64,000 nt of DNA, taken from contig CM047808.1 in the NCBI GenBank assembly GCA_026214975.1, positions 51,128,321 to 51,192,320 on the forward strand. Reading direction: 5' to 3'. This DNA is from Gentiana macrophylla (Eukaryota; Streptophyta; Magnoliopsida; Gentianales; Gentianaceae). This document shows positions 1 to 10,855 of this stretch, piece after piece. Under the pieces are notes generated by a model. The model saw only the letters and a program-made list of their open reading frames with translations, was not told where the DNA came from and made no database searches. A program made the translations under genes and the position numbers. The number at the start of each line of letters is the position of its first letter. Position 1 is the stretch's first letter.

Positions 1-553
1 GTAGCCGTCCCTGGCTGATTTCCAGTTTGATTCTTTGTATGGCTGATATTTGTTATGATAAGCTGTTTTCCCAAAGAAAGCATTTAGTATGATGTTCTTG
101 GGAAAAAAAAATAGCTACTTTAGAATGTTCATTTATATATAATCTCCATTGGACAAATTGCTTTAATTGTTGGACTTGTGGAACCTACGCAACTCATACG
201 TCTGGCATTTGTTGTTGTAGTTTGTCCTTGTTTTGTTCTGAATCTTAGTCAAGGGTGAAAGTCGCACAGATGTTATTAAGTAAGCGTTGGTAGATACGAA
301 GTTCAGAGTTTGTGCGTTAGTATTGTCAATTATGTTTCTTCTGACCAGAAAATGTCCCATTTGTATGCTAATGATTTAACTTTGAATAGCATAAGTGCTG
401 AATTTGGTTTGTTCTATCAGTATCAATTTTCCAGTAATGCTGTTTACTGTTTCCTGGTTATGCTTAGGTTGGGTTAGTTGATAGTGTATGGTTCAATTTG
501 CTAAAATACTCTGTGCATCAACTGTAGACTCACGGTATATCCTATTTTGACAG
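1..553 (+). other. Intron of the V-PPase gene (partial)
   Basis: This AT-rich stretch has no reading frame related to the pyrophosphatase and ends in a TTTTGACAG-type acceptor at 545-553, directly before the first visible coding exon. The exons for roughly the first 88 residues of the protein must lie to the left of the window. No other feature is seen. Confidence 0.7.
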
Positions 554-3500
554 GTGCAACATCGTTTTTGTTCACTGAATATCAGTATGTTGGCATCTTT
601 ATGATTGCTTTTGCTGTCCTCATTTTCCTTTTCCTTGGCTCGGTTGAGGGCTTCAGCACTAAGAGCCAGCCTTGCACTTATGACAAGGAGAAGTTTTGCA
701 AGCCTGCACTTGCAACTGCCGTCTTTAGTACTGTGTCATTTGTGCTTGGTGCTGTAACCTCAGTTATATCTGGTTTTCTTGGAATGAAAATCGCAACGTA
801 TGCTAATGCAAGGACAACTTTGGAAGCAAGAAAAGGTGTTGGCAAAGCTTTTATCGTCGCGTTCAGGTCTGGTGCTGTTATGGGTTTCCTTCTTGCTTCG
901 AACGGACTTTTGGTGCTCTATATTACTATCAATCTCTTTAAGCTGTACTATGGTGATGACTGGGAGGGACTCTTTTGAATCAATCACTGGCTATGGTCTT
1001 GGTGGATCATCCATGGCCCTCTTTGGTAGAGTGGCTGGAGGTATATACACTAAGGCTGCTGATGTTGGTGCTGATCTCGTAGGGAAACTTGAAAGGAACA
1101 TTCCTGAAGATGATCCTCGCAATCCTGCTGTAAGCGATAATTCTTATATGTAGCTACAATTAGCTCTCACATGATTGATTTCTTGAAAGAATTTACAGTG
1201 ATGTCATTTACATTTCCATTTTCAGGTGATTGCGGACAATGTGGGTGATAATGTTGGAGATATTGCTGGAATGGGGTCTGATCTTTTTGGCTCATTTGCT
1301 GAATCATCATGTGCTGCCCTTGTCGTTGCTTCTATATCATCGTTTGGGATTGATCATGATTTCACTGGAATGTGTTATCCCTTGCTTGTTAGTTCTATGG
1401 GAATCCTTGTGTGCTTAATTACAACTCTCTTTGCCACCGACTTCTTCGAGATTAAGACTGTAAAGGAAATTGAACCAGCTTTGAAGAGGCAGCTTATCAT
1501 CTCCACTGCGCTTATGACTGTTGGGATTGCCATTGTTTCATGGATCTGCCTGCCCTCTTCATTTACAATCTTCAACTTTGGTGTTCAGAAAGTTGTCAAG
1601 AATTGGTATGTGCTACTTGAATTGAAGAAATTTTGTATCTTTGAGATTGACCTTATGTTTCTTCCAATCATTTTGAGCTCATCAATTTGTGCCAATTTTG
1701 AAATAGCGCAAACCTGTCCGAGCTCATGTTTGTTTTGATATAATATATGCAATTTAATTTTCAAGACTAAAGCCTGTGACAACCATGCTCACATATCCTC
1801 TCCCTTTACAGGCAGCTGTTCTTGTGCGTTGCAGTTGGTCTTTGGGCTGGGCTTATTATTGGTTTTGTGACTGAGTACTTTACCAGCAATGCTTATAGGT
1901 GGGGCATTTTGTTTTCGCTTTTTAATTGTTCCTTTGGTAATAGACTGAAACTCATGTGTTTTTCTTTTTGTTTGTTTCTTTTTGCTACTTGCAGCCCTGT
2001 GCAAGATGTTGCTGATTCCTGCAGGACTGGTGCTGCAACCAATGTTATTTTTGGTTTAGCCTTAGGATACAAGTCTGTCATAATTCCTATATTTGCCATT
2101 GCTATCAGTATTTATGTTAGCTTCTCCTTTGCTGCCATGTATGGTATTGCAATGGCTGCTCTTGGAATGCTTAGCACAATCGCCACTGGGTTGGCCATTG
2201 ACGCGTATGGTCCCATTAGTGACAATGCTGGAGGCATAGCCGAGATGGCTGGAATGAGCCACAGAATCCGTGAAAGAACTGATGCCCTTGATGCTGCTGG
2301 AAACACTACTGCTGCTATCGGGAAGGTACTTTTTCATTCACATCCCTACCTGGGGGTGTAAACGATCCGAGCCGCTCGCGTGCCGTTCGATTCTCGGTTC
2401 GTTAAATGCTCGGTTCGTTAAATGCTCGCTCGAATATGGTTTTAATCGAACTCGAGTCGAATTCGAGCAGCTCATCATAATTAACGAGCCGAACTCGAGC
2501 AATTTAATGCTTGACTTGACATGCTCGAAAGCCTTATCGAGCATTTTTATATTATATTAAAACATACAATATTTCTTAATATTATGCTGGTGGACTTAAT
2601 ATTTTACGTGCATATATTAGCATTTGTGCCATTTTTGTGAGCTGCTCGAGGTTTGAACGTGCTCGATTTTTTTAGAGCATAATCGAGCTGAACTCGGGCG
2701 TTATTAATATGTTATCAAACCTATCTCGAGCAAATTTTTCCCTGCTCGAGCGATTTCCAGCCGAGTTCGAGCATCACTGTTTTTATGGTTTGCTCGACTT
2801 GATAAGTAAATGCTTGATTCGGATCGGATCGTTTACGACCCTCTTTAGCATCCTTGATTTACATTAGCTTATACATATGTTTTGTACACAGGGATTTGCA
2901 ATTGGATCTGCTGCCCTTGTTTCATTGGCATTGTTTGGTGCTTTTGTTAGTCGAGCTGGAATATCAACCGTTAATGTGTTGTCACCAAAGGTGTTCATTG
3001 GTTTGATCGTTGGTGCCATGCTTCCATATTGGTTCTCTGCAATGACAATGAAGAGTGTTGGTAGTGCAGCACTAAAGATGGTTGAAGAAGTTCGTAGACA
3101 ATTCAATACTATTCCCGGGATTATGGAGGGAACTGCTAAGCCGGACTACGCTACATGTGTCAAGATCTCGACTGATGCATCTATTAAGGAGATGATCCCT
3201 CCTGGTGCTCTTGTCATGCTTACACCTCTCATTGTTGGAATTTTCTTCGGTGTAGAAACTCTTTCCGGTGTTCTTGCTGGTTCTCTAGTTTCTGGTGTCC
3301 AGGTTTGGTTTTAAAGCTATAAACCGTCTCTTAATGCACCATACCCGATTCACTGTTGGCAACACACCTACTATGTTCAATGCTGTGATAATATAACAGA
3401 AATCATTTTGTGTTGTGCCGCAGATAGCAATATCGGCTTCTAATACTGGAGGTGCCTGGGACAATGCCAAAAAGTATATTGAGGTAAGTGCACTTGCAAA

Positions 3501-4164
3501 GAATTTATAAAGAAATATATTTTCGGGATTAATCGAACATTTCTCCGTTTTATTATTTCCAAAAAAAAAATTGAAAATTCCAAGAGATACTGTAAATCCT
3601 TTAGAAACTCTACTTTAAAGATTTCAATTGGAAAAATAACACTACAGCAGATACTCTACTTTAATCTCTACAATACAGATTGTGTAAAATTTCCTTTACA
3701 TCTACCCCATTCATCAAGATTCCTTAATTTTCCTTTATATCTCTCGGATTATGTAAAATAGAGAATCTGGTGCATTTCATCTTGGATAGAGATTCTGTAA
3801 ATTAGAAAAATGAACTGTAAAGTAGAGTATTCGTTAAGAGGATCTGATACGAGTGCTCTAAGGGGGAGAGTGTTTACAAGTTAATGTCTTATATAGTTAT
3901 GTAAATGAATGAGGTATATTGATGTTGTCGGCCCTTGTGATTTTTTTTTTCCTCTCGTAGGCTGGTGCTTCAGAGCATGCTAGAAGCCTTGGACCGAAGG
4001 GATCCGACCCACACAAAGCTGCTGTGATTGGGGATACTATAGGGGATCCTCTTAAGGACACATCGGGACCTTCTCTTAACATTCTTATAAAGCTCATGGC
4101 TGTGGAGTCCCTTGTTTTTGCTCCATTTTTCGCTACTCATGGTGGCTTGCTTTTCAAGATCTAA
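554..4164 (+). CDS. AVP1-like: Vacuolar H+-pyrophosphatase, type I, AVP1-like (3' seven exons, one frameshift)
   Basis: The enzyme hydrolyses pyrophosphate and pumps protons into the vacuole; it is a tonoplast homodimer with about 16 membrane helices. Exons read by eye are 554-1129, 1226-1605, 1812-1898, 1995-2325, 2892-3302, 3424-3483 and 3961-4164, all with GT/AG borders. Together they give about 682 residues, matching residues ~89-770 of plant AVP1. The substrate-site motif DVGADLVGK lies at 1061-1087, the acidic motif DNVGDNVGD at 1235-1261, and [11 protein letters not shown] lies in exon 4 (1995-2325). The last exon starts with the conserved segment after KKYIE and ends FKI-stop. The one lesion is an extra T in the run at 973-976, which puts TGA at 976-978; the frame resumes at 977. 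Family assignment is certain. Whether the gene is functional depends on whether that base is real. Confidence 0.93.
2350..2843. mobile_element. hAT-like non-autonomous element inside a V-PPase intron
   Basis: The intron between exons 4 and 5 holds a block of about 490 bases rich in GCTCGAG-type words. Its ends are inverted: GGGTGTAAACGATCCGAGC on the left and the complement of GGGTCGTAAACGATCCGATC on the right. Near the left end, TCGGTTCGTTAAATGC occurs twice in tandem. It has no coding capacity. The GGGTGTAAACGA end type resembles plant hAT-type MITEs, but I could not find a convincing target-site duplication, so the superfamily is an inference. Confidence 0.6.
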
Positions 4165-4940
4165 GGAAGAATTTTGGTTTCTGGATATTCTTTTATATGG
4201 AGACTCCTCTTCAGTGCATTAGATTGGTGCAAAGTCTGATGCATTGATGAGAGTAAACTATAACAGAATTTCCAGAATGCCGAGGATTTTGTTAAGCAGG
4301 TTTTTGTTGAGTCGAACCTTTATGATGATGATAAATTTGATGGGCCAAGACCTAAATGTCTAGTGTCATTATGACCACTTGGTTATAAAGATATGGATCG
4401 ATCGGTAGGTCTTTTGAGTTTTGGAACTTTTATAAGATGTCGTTTACGTTTTTTTTTTTTTTTTTTTTTGTAATTTGTTTTTGGTAGCTTCTTATTAAAG
4501 GGGATAGCCTTAGTTTGTTGTCGAACAATGGTATTCATAGTTAGTCTTTTAGTTTTTTGCCCGTCTATGTTGTGCTTTGAAGCGCACTGTGCACGTTGTT
4601 TCCTTTTGATGTTTTTTTTTTCTTTTGTTGCTTAGGATTCCCGATATCCAGGACCAACTCACGTGACTAATCCGGGCTGTCGTTTAATTAGGTTTCGACA
4701 GATTCAAAACTTTATTTTTAATTTATTTATTTACTATCATTGGGTTTTCTTGAAGTTGGATCTTTAAGAAGGAAACCGTATATATAACTTAAGGCCAAAG
4801 CGCATATTTATACTAATACAATTCATAGTTTCCAATGGCTTCTTGACATGACGCTTATTTGCTGAGATTACTCTGAACTCTAAGTTTCGTCATACACGGC
4901 CTAAGCCTCAAATTGGGGAAAAATTTTACATGTGTCCTTC
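4165..4940 (+). other. 3' UTR and downstream flank of the V-PPase gene
   Basis: No gene is visible. The first 300 or so bases are probably the 3' untranslated region. A pure T run of about 20 lies at 4450-4469. A short imperfect inverted repeat (GGCCTAAGCCTCAAATT near 4899 against AATTTTGGGGCCTCAGGCC near 4963) closes the stretch and overlaps the left limit of the next element. Confidence 0.5.
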
Positions 4941-5013
4941 AAATAATATGGCTGGCCGTGTGAATTTTGGGGCCTCAGGCCTTGGGCGCTTTCAACAGTC
5001 TCAGATGGAAGTA

Positions 5014-6958
5014 CTACGGGGAAACCGAGCTCCCAGCAGCCGGGTTCACTACGGGTGGCGGGCTGAGAAACTCAGAACTACGGGTCACAAGTAGCTCCTC
5101 CACCAAAGTCGCAAGGTTAATCGGCTCGACCTTTGGCAGAACCCATTCTTCAGCATCCGCGGGCTGATTCTTCATAAAGTTATTTAGCTCGGCTCCAGTA
5201 TAGGGCACCCGTGCATGAAAGGCCCGTAGAGATGGATCGAACAACCTCAGAGTCGCCCACTTCGAAAGCTGCTCTACAAAAGGAGCATGGTCGCCCTGAT
5301 CCCTCAGCATGCATCTCGCCGCATGATAGAAGCCTTGGTCAATGCACTTCTCAACAGCCCCGAACACTGCATCATTGTACTCATGGGACCCTTTCAAGTC
5401 TGAAACAACTTGCCCTCTGGCCCGTGGCAGCATGTTTGGCATTTGCTCCGTTGTCGCCGCCAACTCACGGGCCACCCCAGCGGCCTGCTCGCGCTCTTTG
5501 TCAAGGACAGCCCGAGCCTTCTTTAGCTCTTTGTTTAGCCAGGACATCACCTCGTCAAGCTCTTTTGTTTTCTGCTCAGTAAGGGACCTTGCGATACATA
5601 GCTCCGTCTCAGCCGCAATTCTGGCCAGCTTGGCCTCATGCTCAACTTTGTTGGCACGGTTCTCAGCAACGGAGATTCGGTTTTCGGCTTCCTCAAGATC
5701 GTTGGAGGCCTCTTTCGCCTTCTTGTCCAGCTCGGCCAAATCGCTCTCCCTTTAAGAAGAGCCCTAGCATATAGTTGGCCGCAATCGTTATATGAAAAAA
5801 GGATGGGAAAAAAGTCATATCGCGTCGGCACTAATGATAAGATCAAGTCAAAGAAAAGACTAGAAACAATAAAGCTTACTTGGCTGACAAAGATGCCCGT
5901 TAACCCGACGATGTCAGTGGGCTTCGCAAGGAAATCATCTAGTTGGTTAGACATCGCCACTCGCTCAGCAATCCCTTCGCCAACAGCCAGTTTCACGGGA
6001 TCCGGCTGAGCCCAGTGCAAGTGCTTCAACCGGGGAACATCTTTGATTGATTCCCTAACCAGCACGCCCTCGCCATGAGTCTTTGGGTAACGAAAATTAT
6101 TCCTCAAGCAGACAGGCCCCTCCTTAGGGGGCGGATAGGTAACATGAGCCACATCATCGGCACAAGAAGATCGAGACCTGCTCCCAGAAACTCCCTTGTC
6201 ATCTCGCTGCGAGCTGCCTCCAGCGTCAGCTCCAACAGATTGAACATCAACAGCTTTCTTGGAAGATACCGGGACTGCAGAGCCCACTGTAGCAACAGAT
6301 GGGCCCATGCCTCCTGTACCTTTTGCTTCTTTCTACCAGAGGCACTCGGATCGACCTCCTTTTAGTGTTTGTCCTCAGAGGCAACACTATCTTCAGCTCG
6401 GACAACACTGGGGGCCGACCCCTGGACCTGGGCACTCGCATTGGCCATGTCTTTCTTCCGGCTAGCAGTTTGTGCAGACCTTTCAAAAGAGCTCGTCACC
6501 CCATGCACCATATTTACGAAATCAGGCCGCATCGGAACTGTGGGTGGAGTAACTTGCGGGCTTTCGACTCCTAGAAGAGCTTTCTCCTCTCTCGCAAGCC
6601 GGGCTTTCCTGGCCCTCTCAGCGCGTAGCTCAGTAGCATCCATATCCTATGCACCAAGAGAAAGAGCTCGTCATTTCAAAAAAATAAGATCTCAAATTAG
6701 ATAAAAGGGCGAAGAATAAAATAGCTCACCCCTTCATCAGCGCCTAGAAAAAGTTGTGGACGTTCTAAGTCAACTGGGAATCACAACTACAGTGTTCAAC
6801 GCGAAAACGCAGAAAATCAAGCATATACAGGCCTCCTTAACCGGCTAAACATGTTATGGGATAGTGATCGAAGCAAAAAACAAGGGGCTTACCTTATTAG
6901 CTACAAATATCATATCGGAGCTTGAAAACTGCTTCGTAAACTTAGCCGGAAACTTCAT
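5014..6958 (-). pseudogene. Antisense extra ORF (aORF) of the Tat-type element, coiled-coil protein, decayed
   Basis: Three minus-strand blocks read as one protein. The segment 6643-6362 is Arg/Ala/Glu-rich. The segment 6308-5880 is Ser-rich, then has a conserved-looking part around YPPPKEGPVCLRNN. The segment 5749-5014 begins with a long heptad-type coiled coil (KAKEASNDLEEAENR...) and ends in a globular part (LRAFHARVPYTGAELNNF). A likely intron has its donor at 5879-5878 and acceptor at 5751-5750, but the phase is off by one. TAA at 6364-6362 and a frameshift near 6300 break the frame. A possible first exon with ATG at 6958-6956 runs to a GTAAGC donor at 6892. It resembles coiled-coil proteins attached to plant gypsy elements. 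No enzymatic motif is seen. Confidence 0.65.
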
Positions 6959-7048
6959 TTCGCTTGCGGAATCGCTTACGATTGCGGATTTTTACGCTTA
7001 AAAAAGTTCGATTCGCAAAAGTATTTTTTGACACGAGAGGCTCTCGGC

Positions 7049-7056
7049 TTTATATA
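7049..7056 (-). promoter_or_regulatory. Antisense TATA box upstream of the aORF
   Basis: On the minus strand this reads TATATAAA within CCTCTATATAAAGCC, about 90 bases upstream of the candidate first ATG at 6958. It points away from the LTR promoter, so the antisense ORF probably has its own promoter. No other TATA-like word of this quality is seen nearby. Confidence 0.5.
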
Positions 7057-7340
7057 GAGGCATGAATCGGAAGAGGCACCGTTTCAATATTCAAAATCAA
7101 TAAATGATACGTCTTTTCGAAAACTGAAACCAAAATGACAAGCTGTTATCAGACCACACAACCCGGACAAAGGGTACAACGTGTCAGACCATAACGTCCA
7201 TGACAAGCTCCTGGATTTGCGTCAGACGCGAGATCAAGGAGACACCTTCAGCTCGCCTGCAACGGCGTTGAAACAACACCTTTCGGCTCGACCAAGCAGC
7301 ACGCCAAACAGTCCACTTACGATCATGATTAACGAGTAAG

Positions 7341-8176
7341 TCCTGTCGCATTGGCATGGCATCATATTTGGAAATCGCCCTGGTGCGAAACTTATGTAAA
7401 TCCGGTCGCTTTGGCACGACATCATATTTGGAACTCGCCCTCGTGTGAATCTTATGTAAGCCCGGTCGCTTTGACATGGCATCATATTTGGAACTCACCC
7501 TCGTGTGAATCTTATGCAACTCCGGCCCCTTTGCCACGACATTATATTTGGAACTCGCCCTCGTGCGAATATTATGCAAGTCCGGTCGCTTGGGCACGAC
7601 ATAATATTTGGAACTCGCCCTCGTGTGAATCTTATATTAGTCCGGTCGCTTCGGCACAAAATCATATTGGAACTCTCCCTCGTGCGAATCTTACGTAAGT
7701 CCGGTCGCTTTGGCACGGCTCCATTCGGACACGCCCTCGAGCGTAAAGCATCTATTCCCGGTTGCTTTGGCACGGCACAATACGGAAACGCCCTCAAGCG
7801 AAAAGCATCTAAGCCCGGTCGCTTTTGCATGGCACCATGCGGACACGCCCTCGAGCGTAAACCATCTAAGCCCGGTCGTTTTGGCACGGCACCATGTGGA
7901 CACGCCCTCGAGCTTAAAGCATATAATCCCAGTCGCTTTAGGACGGAACTATGCGGACACGCCCTCAAGCGTAAAGATTATATGTCCGGTCTCATTGGCA
8001 TGGCATCATGCGGACACGCCCACGAGTGTAAAGCATCTCAGCCCGGTCGCTTTGGCACGGCACCATGCGGACACGCCTTGAGCGTAAAACACTCAAGCCC
8101 GGTCACTTTGGAACTGAATCTTACGGTTACTCGCCCTCGAGAAAAATGTACTTAAGACCGATCATTTTGGCACGGC
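7341..8176. repeat. Tandem array, about 14 copies, period 60 then 57 bases
   Basis: Six copies with a 60-base period (about 7361-7719, each with CATATTTGGAACTCGCCC) are followed by about seven copies with a 57-base period (7720 to about 8118, each with CGGACACGCCCTCGAGCG), then a degenerate end. Both classes share CCGGTCGCTTTGGCACGGC. Because both periods are multiples of three, several long overlapping frames run through on both strands; these are artefacts. Arrays of this sort are known in the 3' untranslated region of Tat/Ogre-type elements. Confidence 0.93.
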
Positions 8177-8317
8177 ATCCTATGACGAAATGCTTCTCAG
8201 CATAATGCATCCAGATGAAGCTCTCCACAATCCTCAGCTCGGCACACGGTGAATCAATAAGAATTTACTCATGACGAATTCATGAGTGCACCATGAATAA
8301 ATCAAGGGGTAGGGGGT

Positions 8318-8754
8318 TGTGCCAAGCCTGTGGATCCAGATAAGGCCACATGCAGGCCCAACAGATAGGGTCCTCGTCCAAATCAATCCGCCCTCTCGTA
8401 AGACGGACCAATCTAAGAATAATACAACCCACCTCATGCCTGTACGATTCTTATCATTGGCCAAGGAAACAGGCGTCGGTCAACATACATCCAGCTCGGC
8501 ATGAAACGCTGGGGGCCGACTTGGTCCACAACGTTTACAGGAAGAGCCCGCACCAGTCACAACTCATGCTCACCTCGTCCGAGCTCGCCGACGACCTTGT
8601 ACTTTATTTCTCTCCTTTGTAACCGCTGAGTATAGTCCCTATAAATAGCAACATCCCCTCACACATCAGAACTACGTTTTTTGGTTTGACCCCTTACACT
8701 CCAAGGGTACGTAGGCAGCCTCATCGGACGAGCCATATCACACACACCCCCTCA
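8318..8754 (+). repeat. Probable 3' LTR of the Tat-type element
   Basis: The block starts TGTGCCAAGCC directly after a G-rich polypurine tract (8304-8316) and ends ...ACACACCCCCTCA. It carries TATAAATAG at 8640-8648 and GTACGTAGGCAGCC about 70 bases later. No second copy exists in the window, so the borders come only from the TG/CA ends and the polypurine tract. Confidence 0.6.
8640..8648 (+). promoter_or_regulatory. LTR TATA box (TATAAATAG)
   Basis: TATAAATAG sits in the right part of the LTR-like block, as expected at the U3/R border. The transcript start would lie about 30 bases downstream. Confidence 0.55.
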
Positions 8755-9013
8755 TTCTTAATATTTTTTTCAACATTCACATATAAACCAAAAATGTATT
8801 CACTTTGATCCAGATATCCACCGCTTAATCTCGTAAAACATGTTTGTGAGAATTCGACATTATCACTTTTTCTGGCACTATGCTATGAACGTCTAAGCCA
8901 CATAAGTTACTTTTCAAAAACAATATTAGTGGATTTCACGTGACTCACAATTGTTATTTTTTGAAAAGTAACAATGTTATTTTTTGAAAAGTAACGTTGG
9001 TGCCATTTATGTT

Positions 9014-9018
9014 ATTTA
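9014..9018. repeat. Left target-site duplication ATTTA
   Basis: ATTTA directly precedes the TG of the left LTR and recurs at 21685-21689 directly after the CA of the right LTR. This perfect 5-base duplication ties the two LTRs to one insertion event. Confidence 0.85.
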
Positions 9019-10840
9019 TGTTGGAAATGTGTCCTAAACCCAATCGGGTTGGACCGGATCCGACCGGGTCGGGTCATTTACAGTCTATTTAGTTCATGTA
9101 ATAACTTTATTATGATCAATAAAAGCACTTATGTTATTATATATATTGTTTATCTTCATATTATTTGTTGTATATATATAGTAACGTCCCTAGTATCAAA
9201 CTGTGATAAAGAAACCATGATAGTGATTATTGTTGATGAGATCTCTAATCATTATAACAAGATTGGTACTTAAATGTCTCCAGTCTTACATATTATCAAA
9301 AGGGACATTGATAGTATAACCAAACTAGCACGTATTGGATGTCTTCTATCTTTTAGAAGATAGGGATAGATCTCGTCTATCGAAGTGTAGGGACAATTGG
9401 ACTGTACGTGGACGTGTATTAGAGAATGCGTACGTTAGACTGACCCACTTACATTAAGTGTCACACTATGTGGTGGTTGTGTAATTATCCTTTTGACCGG
9501 AGTCTTCATGGCATCACGGTGTGGATTGTCATGCTTTGACACTATTGAGATTTCTCCTAACCACGGGGCGATAATGCGGTAGTGATTGGGCATGATATTG
9601 AAGCATGCGGAGTATACATGATTGGTCGTCCGGGAATCACGTATCCTATGATTGGGATCGAATATCCGAAATGGCCTTCTTATAAGGAATGTCTAGCTCT
9701 CGAGAATCTTTGCAAAGTGGGAGTAAATGTGTTATCCCGAGAGAGCGTGATATCAAGATTATAAGAAATGATTGTAAATGTATTGACACTCGAGATACGA
9801 TCATATGGATATTGTTACAGCGATAGGATTGTAAGTTACACGGTAACTGCTTCACATGAAAGGTAGTAGTCATTGCATTTGACTCTTCCGATAATTGAGG
9901 GTCACGGTGTGTTGCTAGACGCTATCCCGTGATCGTTAGGTATGAAGGGCATTTTAGTAAATTGCACATTGTGTCTACGGCCAACATACTCGGAAGCCTA
10001 TCGGGTCACACACATATGAACATCGAGTCGGATTAAAATGCGGTTATGGTTGATAATCAAATAAGGAAAGTTTATCTCTAGACTATAAAGGTTATAGTGG
10101 TAAATTAATATGGTGGTATTTATTTATTATGAATAAATAAAATACAAGATATTAATTATATATAAATTATGTTAATTAAAGAATATTCCGGAAGTCAATC
10201 TTTTGGGATATGGGGTGCCACTTTTGATGTGTATAAGATACACTTGGATTGTGCACTTTAATTAATAAGATTGCCATAATATTAAGATAATATATTAATT
10301 GATTTTGGAAGAATAGGTTTATGGTAATAAGATAATTATATTCAATATAAGATATTGACAAAATAAATTATAATTAAAGAGATAAATCAATTTAGTTGAT
10401 TTTCCTTATTTTATTGGAAAAATGTTTTCTTCTCCTACACACTAATTGGGGCGCCACCTCTAGCTATAACTAAGAGGTGGGTGTCAAGCTCTTTTGTACA
10501 TCACAATTGCAAGAGCTCATAGTTCTTGTGTAAAATAGAGAGCAATCCATAGTGAGTTTGTGAGGGAGGAAAAATGCCGGTCTAGCAACCGGAGTTTTCC
10601 AGTAGCAATCCAAGGAGGATTCCGGCAAGGGGTTCGTGTGGATTAGCGATAGAGGCCGGATGCGTGGTTGGTTTGCGCATTGAACTACTCTCTGTTGGTG
10701 GTCAAAGCGACGATCTTATAGATCATCTGAGGTATAACCGTCAAACTACTTAACGTGTTTGTTGCATTAAACGAAGAACGATCTAGAAAAAGGAAATCAA
10801 ATTTTAAATTCCGCTGCGTTAAACTAGTGATTTCCTAACA
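9019..10840 (+). repeat. 5' LTR of the copia element
   Basis: It begins TGTTGGAAATGTGTCC and ends ATTTCCTAACA, imperfect inverted ends typical of copia LTRs. The length is 1822 bases. It contains about 90 bases near 10095-10185 that are missing from the other copy. Small frames inside it (for example 9049-9273) are not genes. Confidence 0.93.
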
Positions 10841-10841
10841 G

Positions 10842-10855
10842 TGGTATCGGAGACA
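10842..10855 (+). other. Primer-binding site
   Basis: TGGTATCGGAGAC follows the LTR end after one base. It resembles the initiator-methionine tRNA complement TGGTATCAGAGC used by most copia elements, with changes near its 3' part. Confidence 0.75.

Larger units (their letters stand above)
4940..8754 (+). mobile_element. 3' end of a Tat-type Ty3/gypsy retrotransposon (5'-truncated)
   Basis: On the plus strand the order is: a gene in antisense orientation (5014-6958), a tandem array (7341-8176), a polypurine tract AAGGGGTAGGGGG (8304-8316), and an LTR-like block (about 8318-8754) with a TATA box and GTACGTAGGCAGCC, a motif I associate with this kind of LTR. Tat-lineage elements such as Grande and Retand are known to carry an extra antisense ORF between pol and the 3' LTR, and tandem repeats in the 3' untranslated region. 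No pol or 5' LTR is present, so the element is truncated near 4940. The lineage call rests on architecture, not on a polymerase sequence. Confidence 0.7.

Noticed and set aside
4899..4985. Short inverted repeat at the left edge of the Tat-type element as a MITE
   Set aside because: Arms match poorly and no target-site duplication was found; it may be chance.
5342..6574. Plus-strand frames over the antisense ORF (for example 5342-5755 and 6075-6365)
   Set aside because: They are mirror frames of the coiled-coil gene; composition and continuity favour the minus strand.
7184..8155. Long overlapping frames on both strands in the 7.2-8.2 kb region
   Set aside because: They are by-products of a tandem array whose 60- and 57-base periods are multiples of three, so any stop-free unit stays open in several frames.
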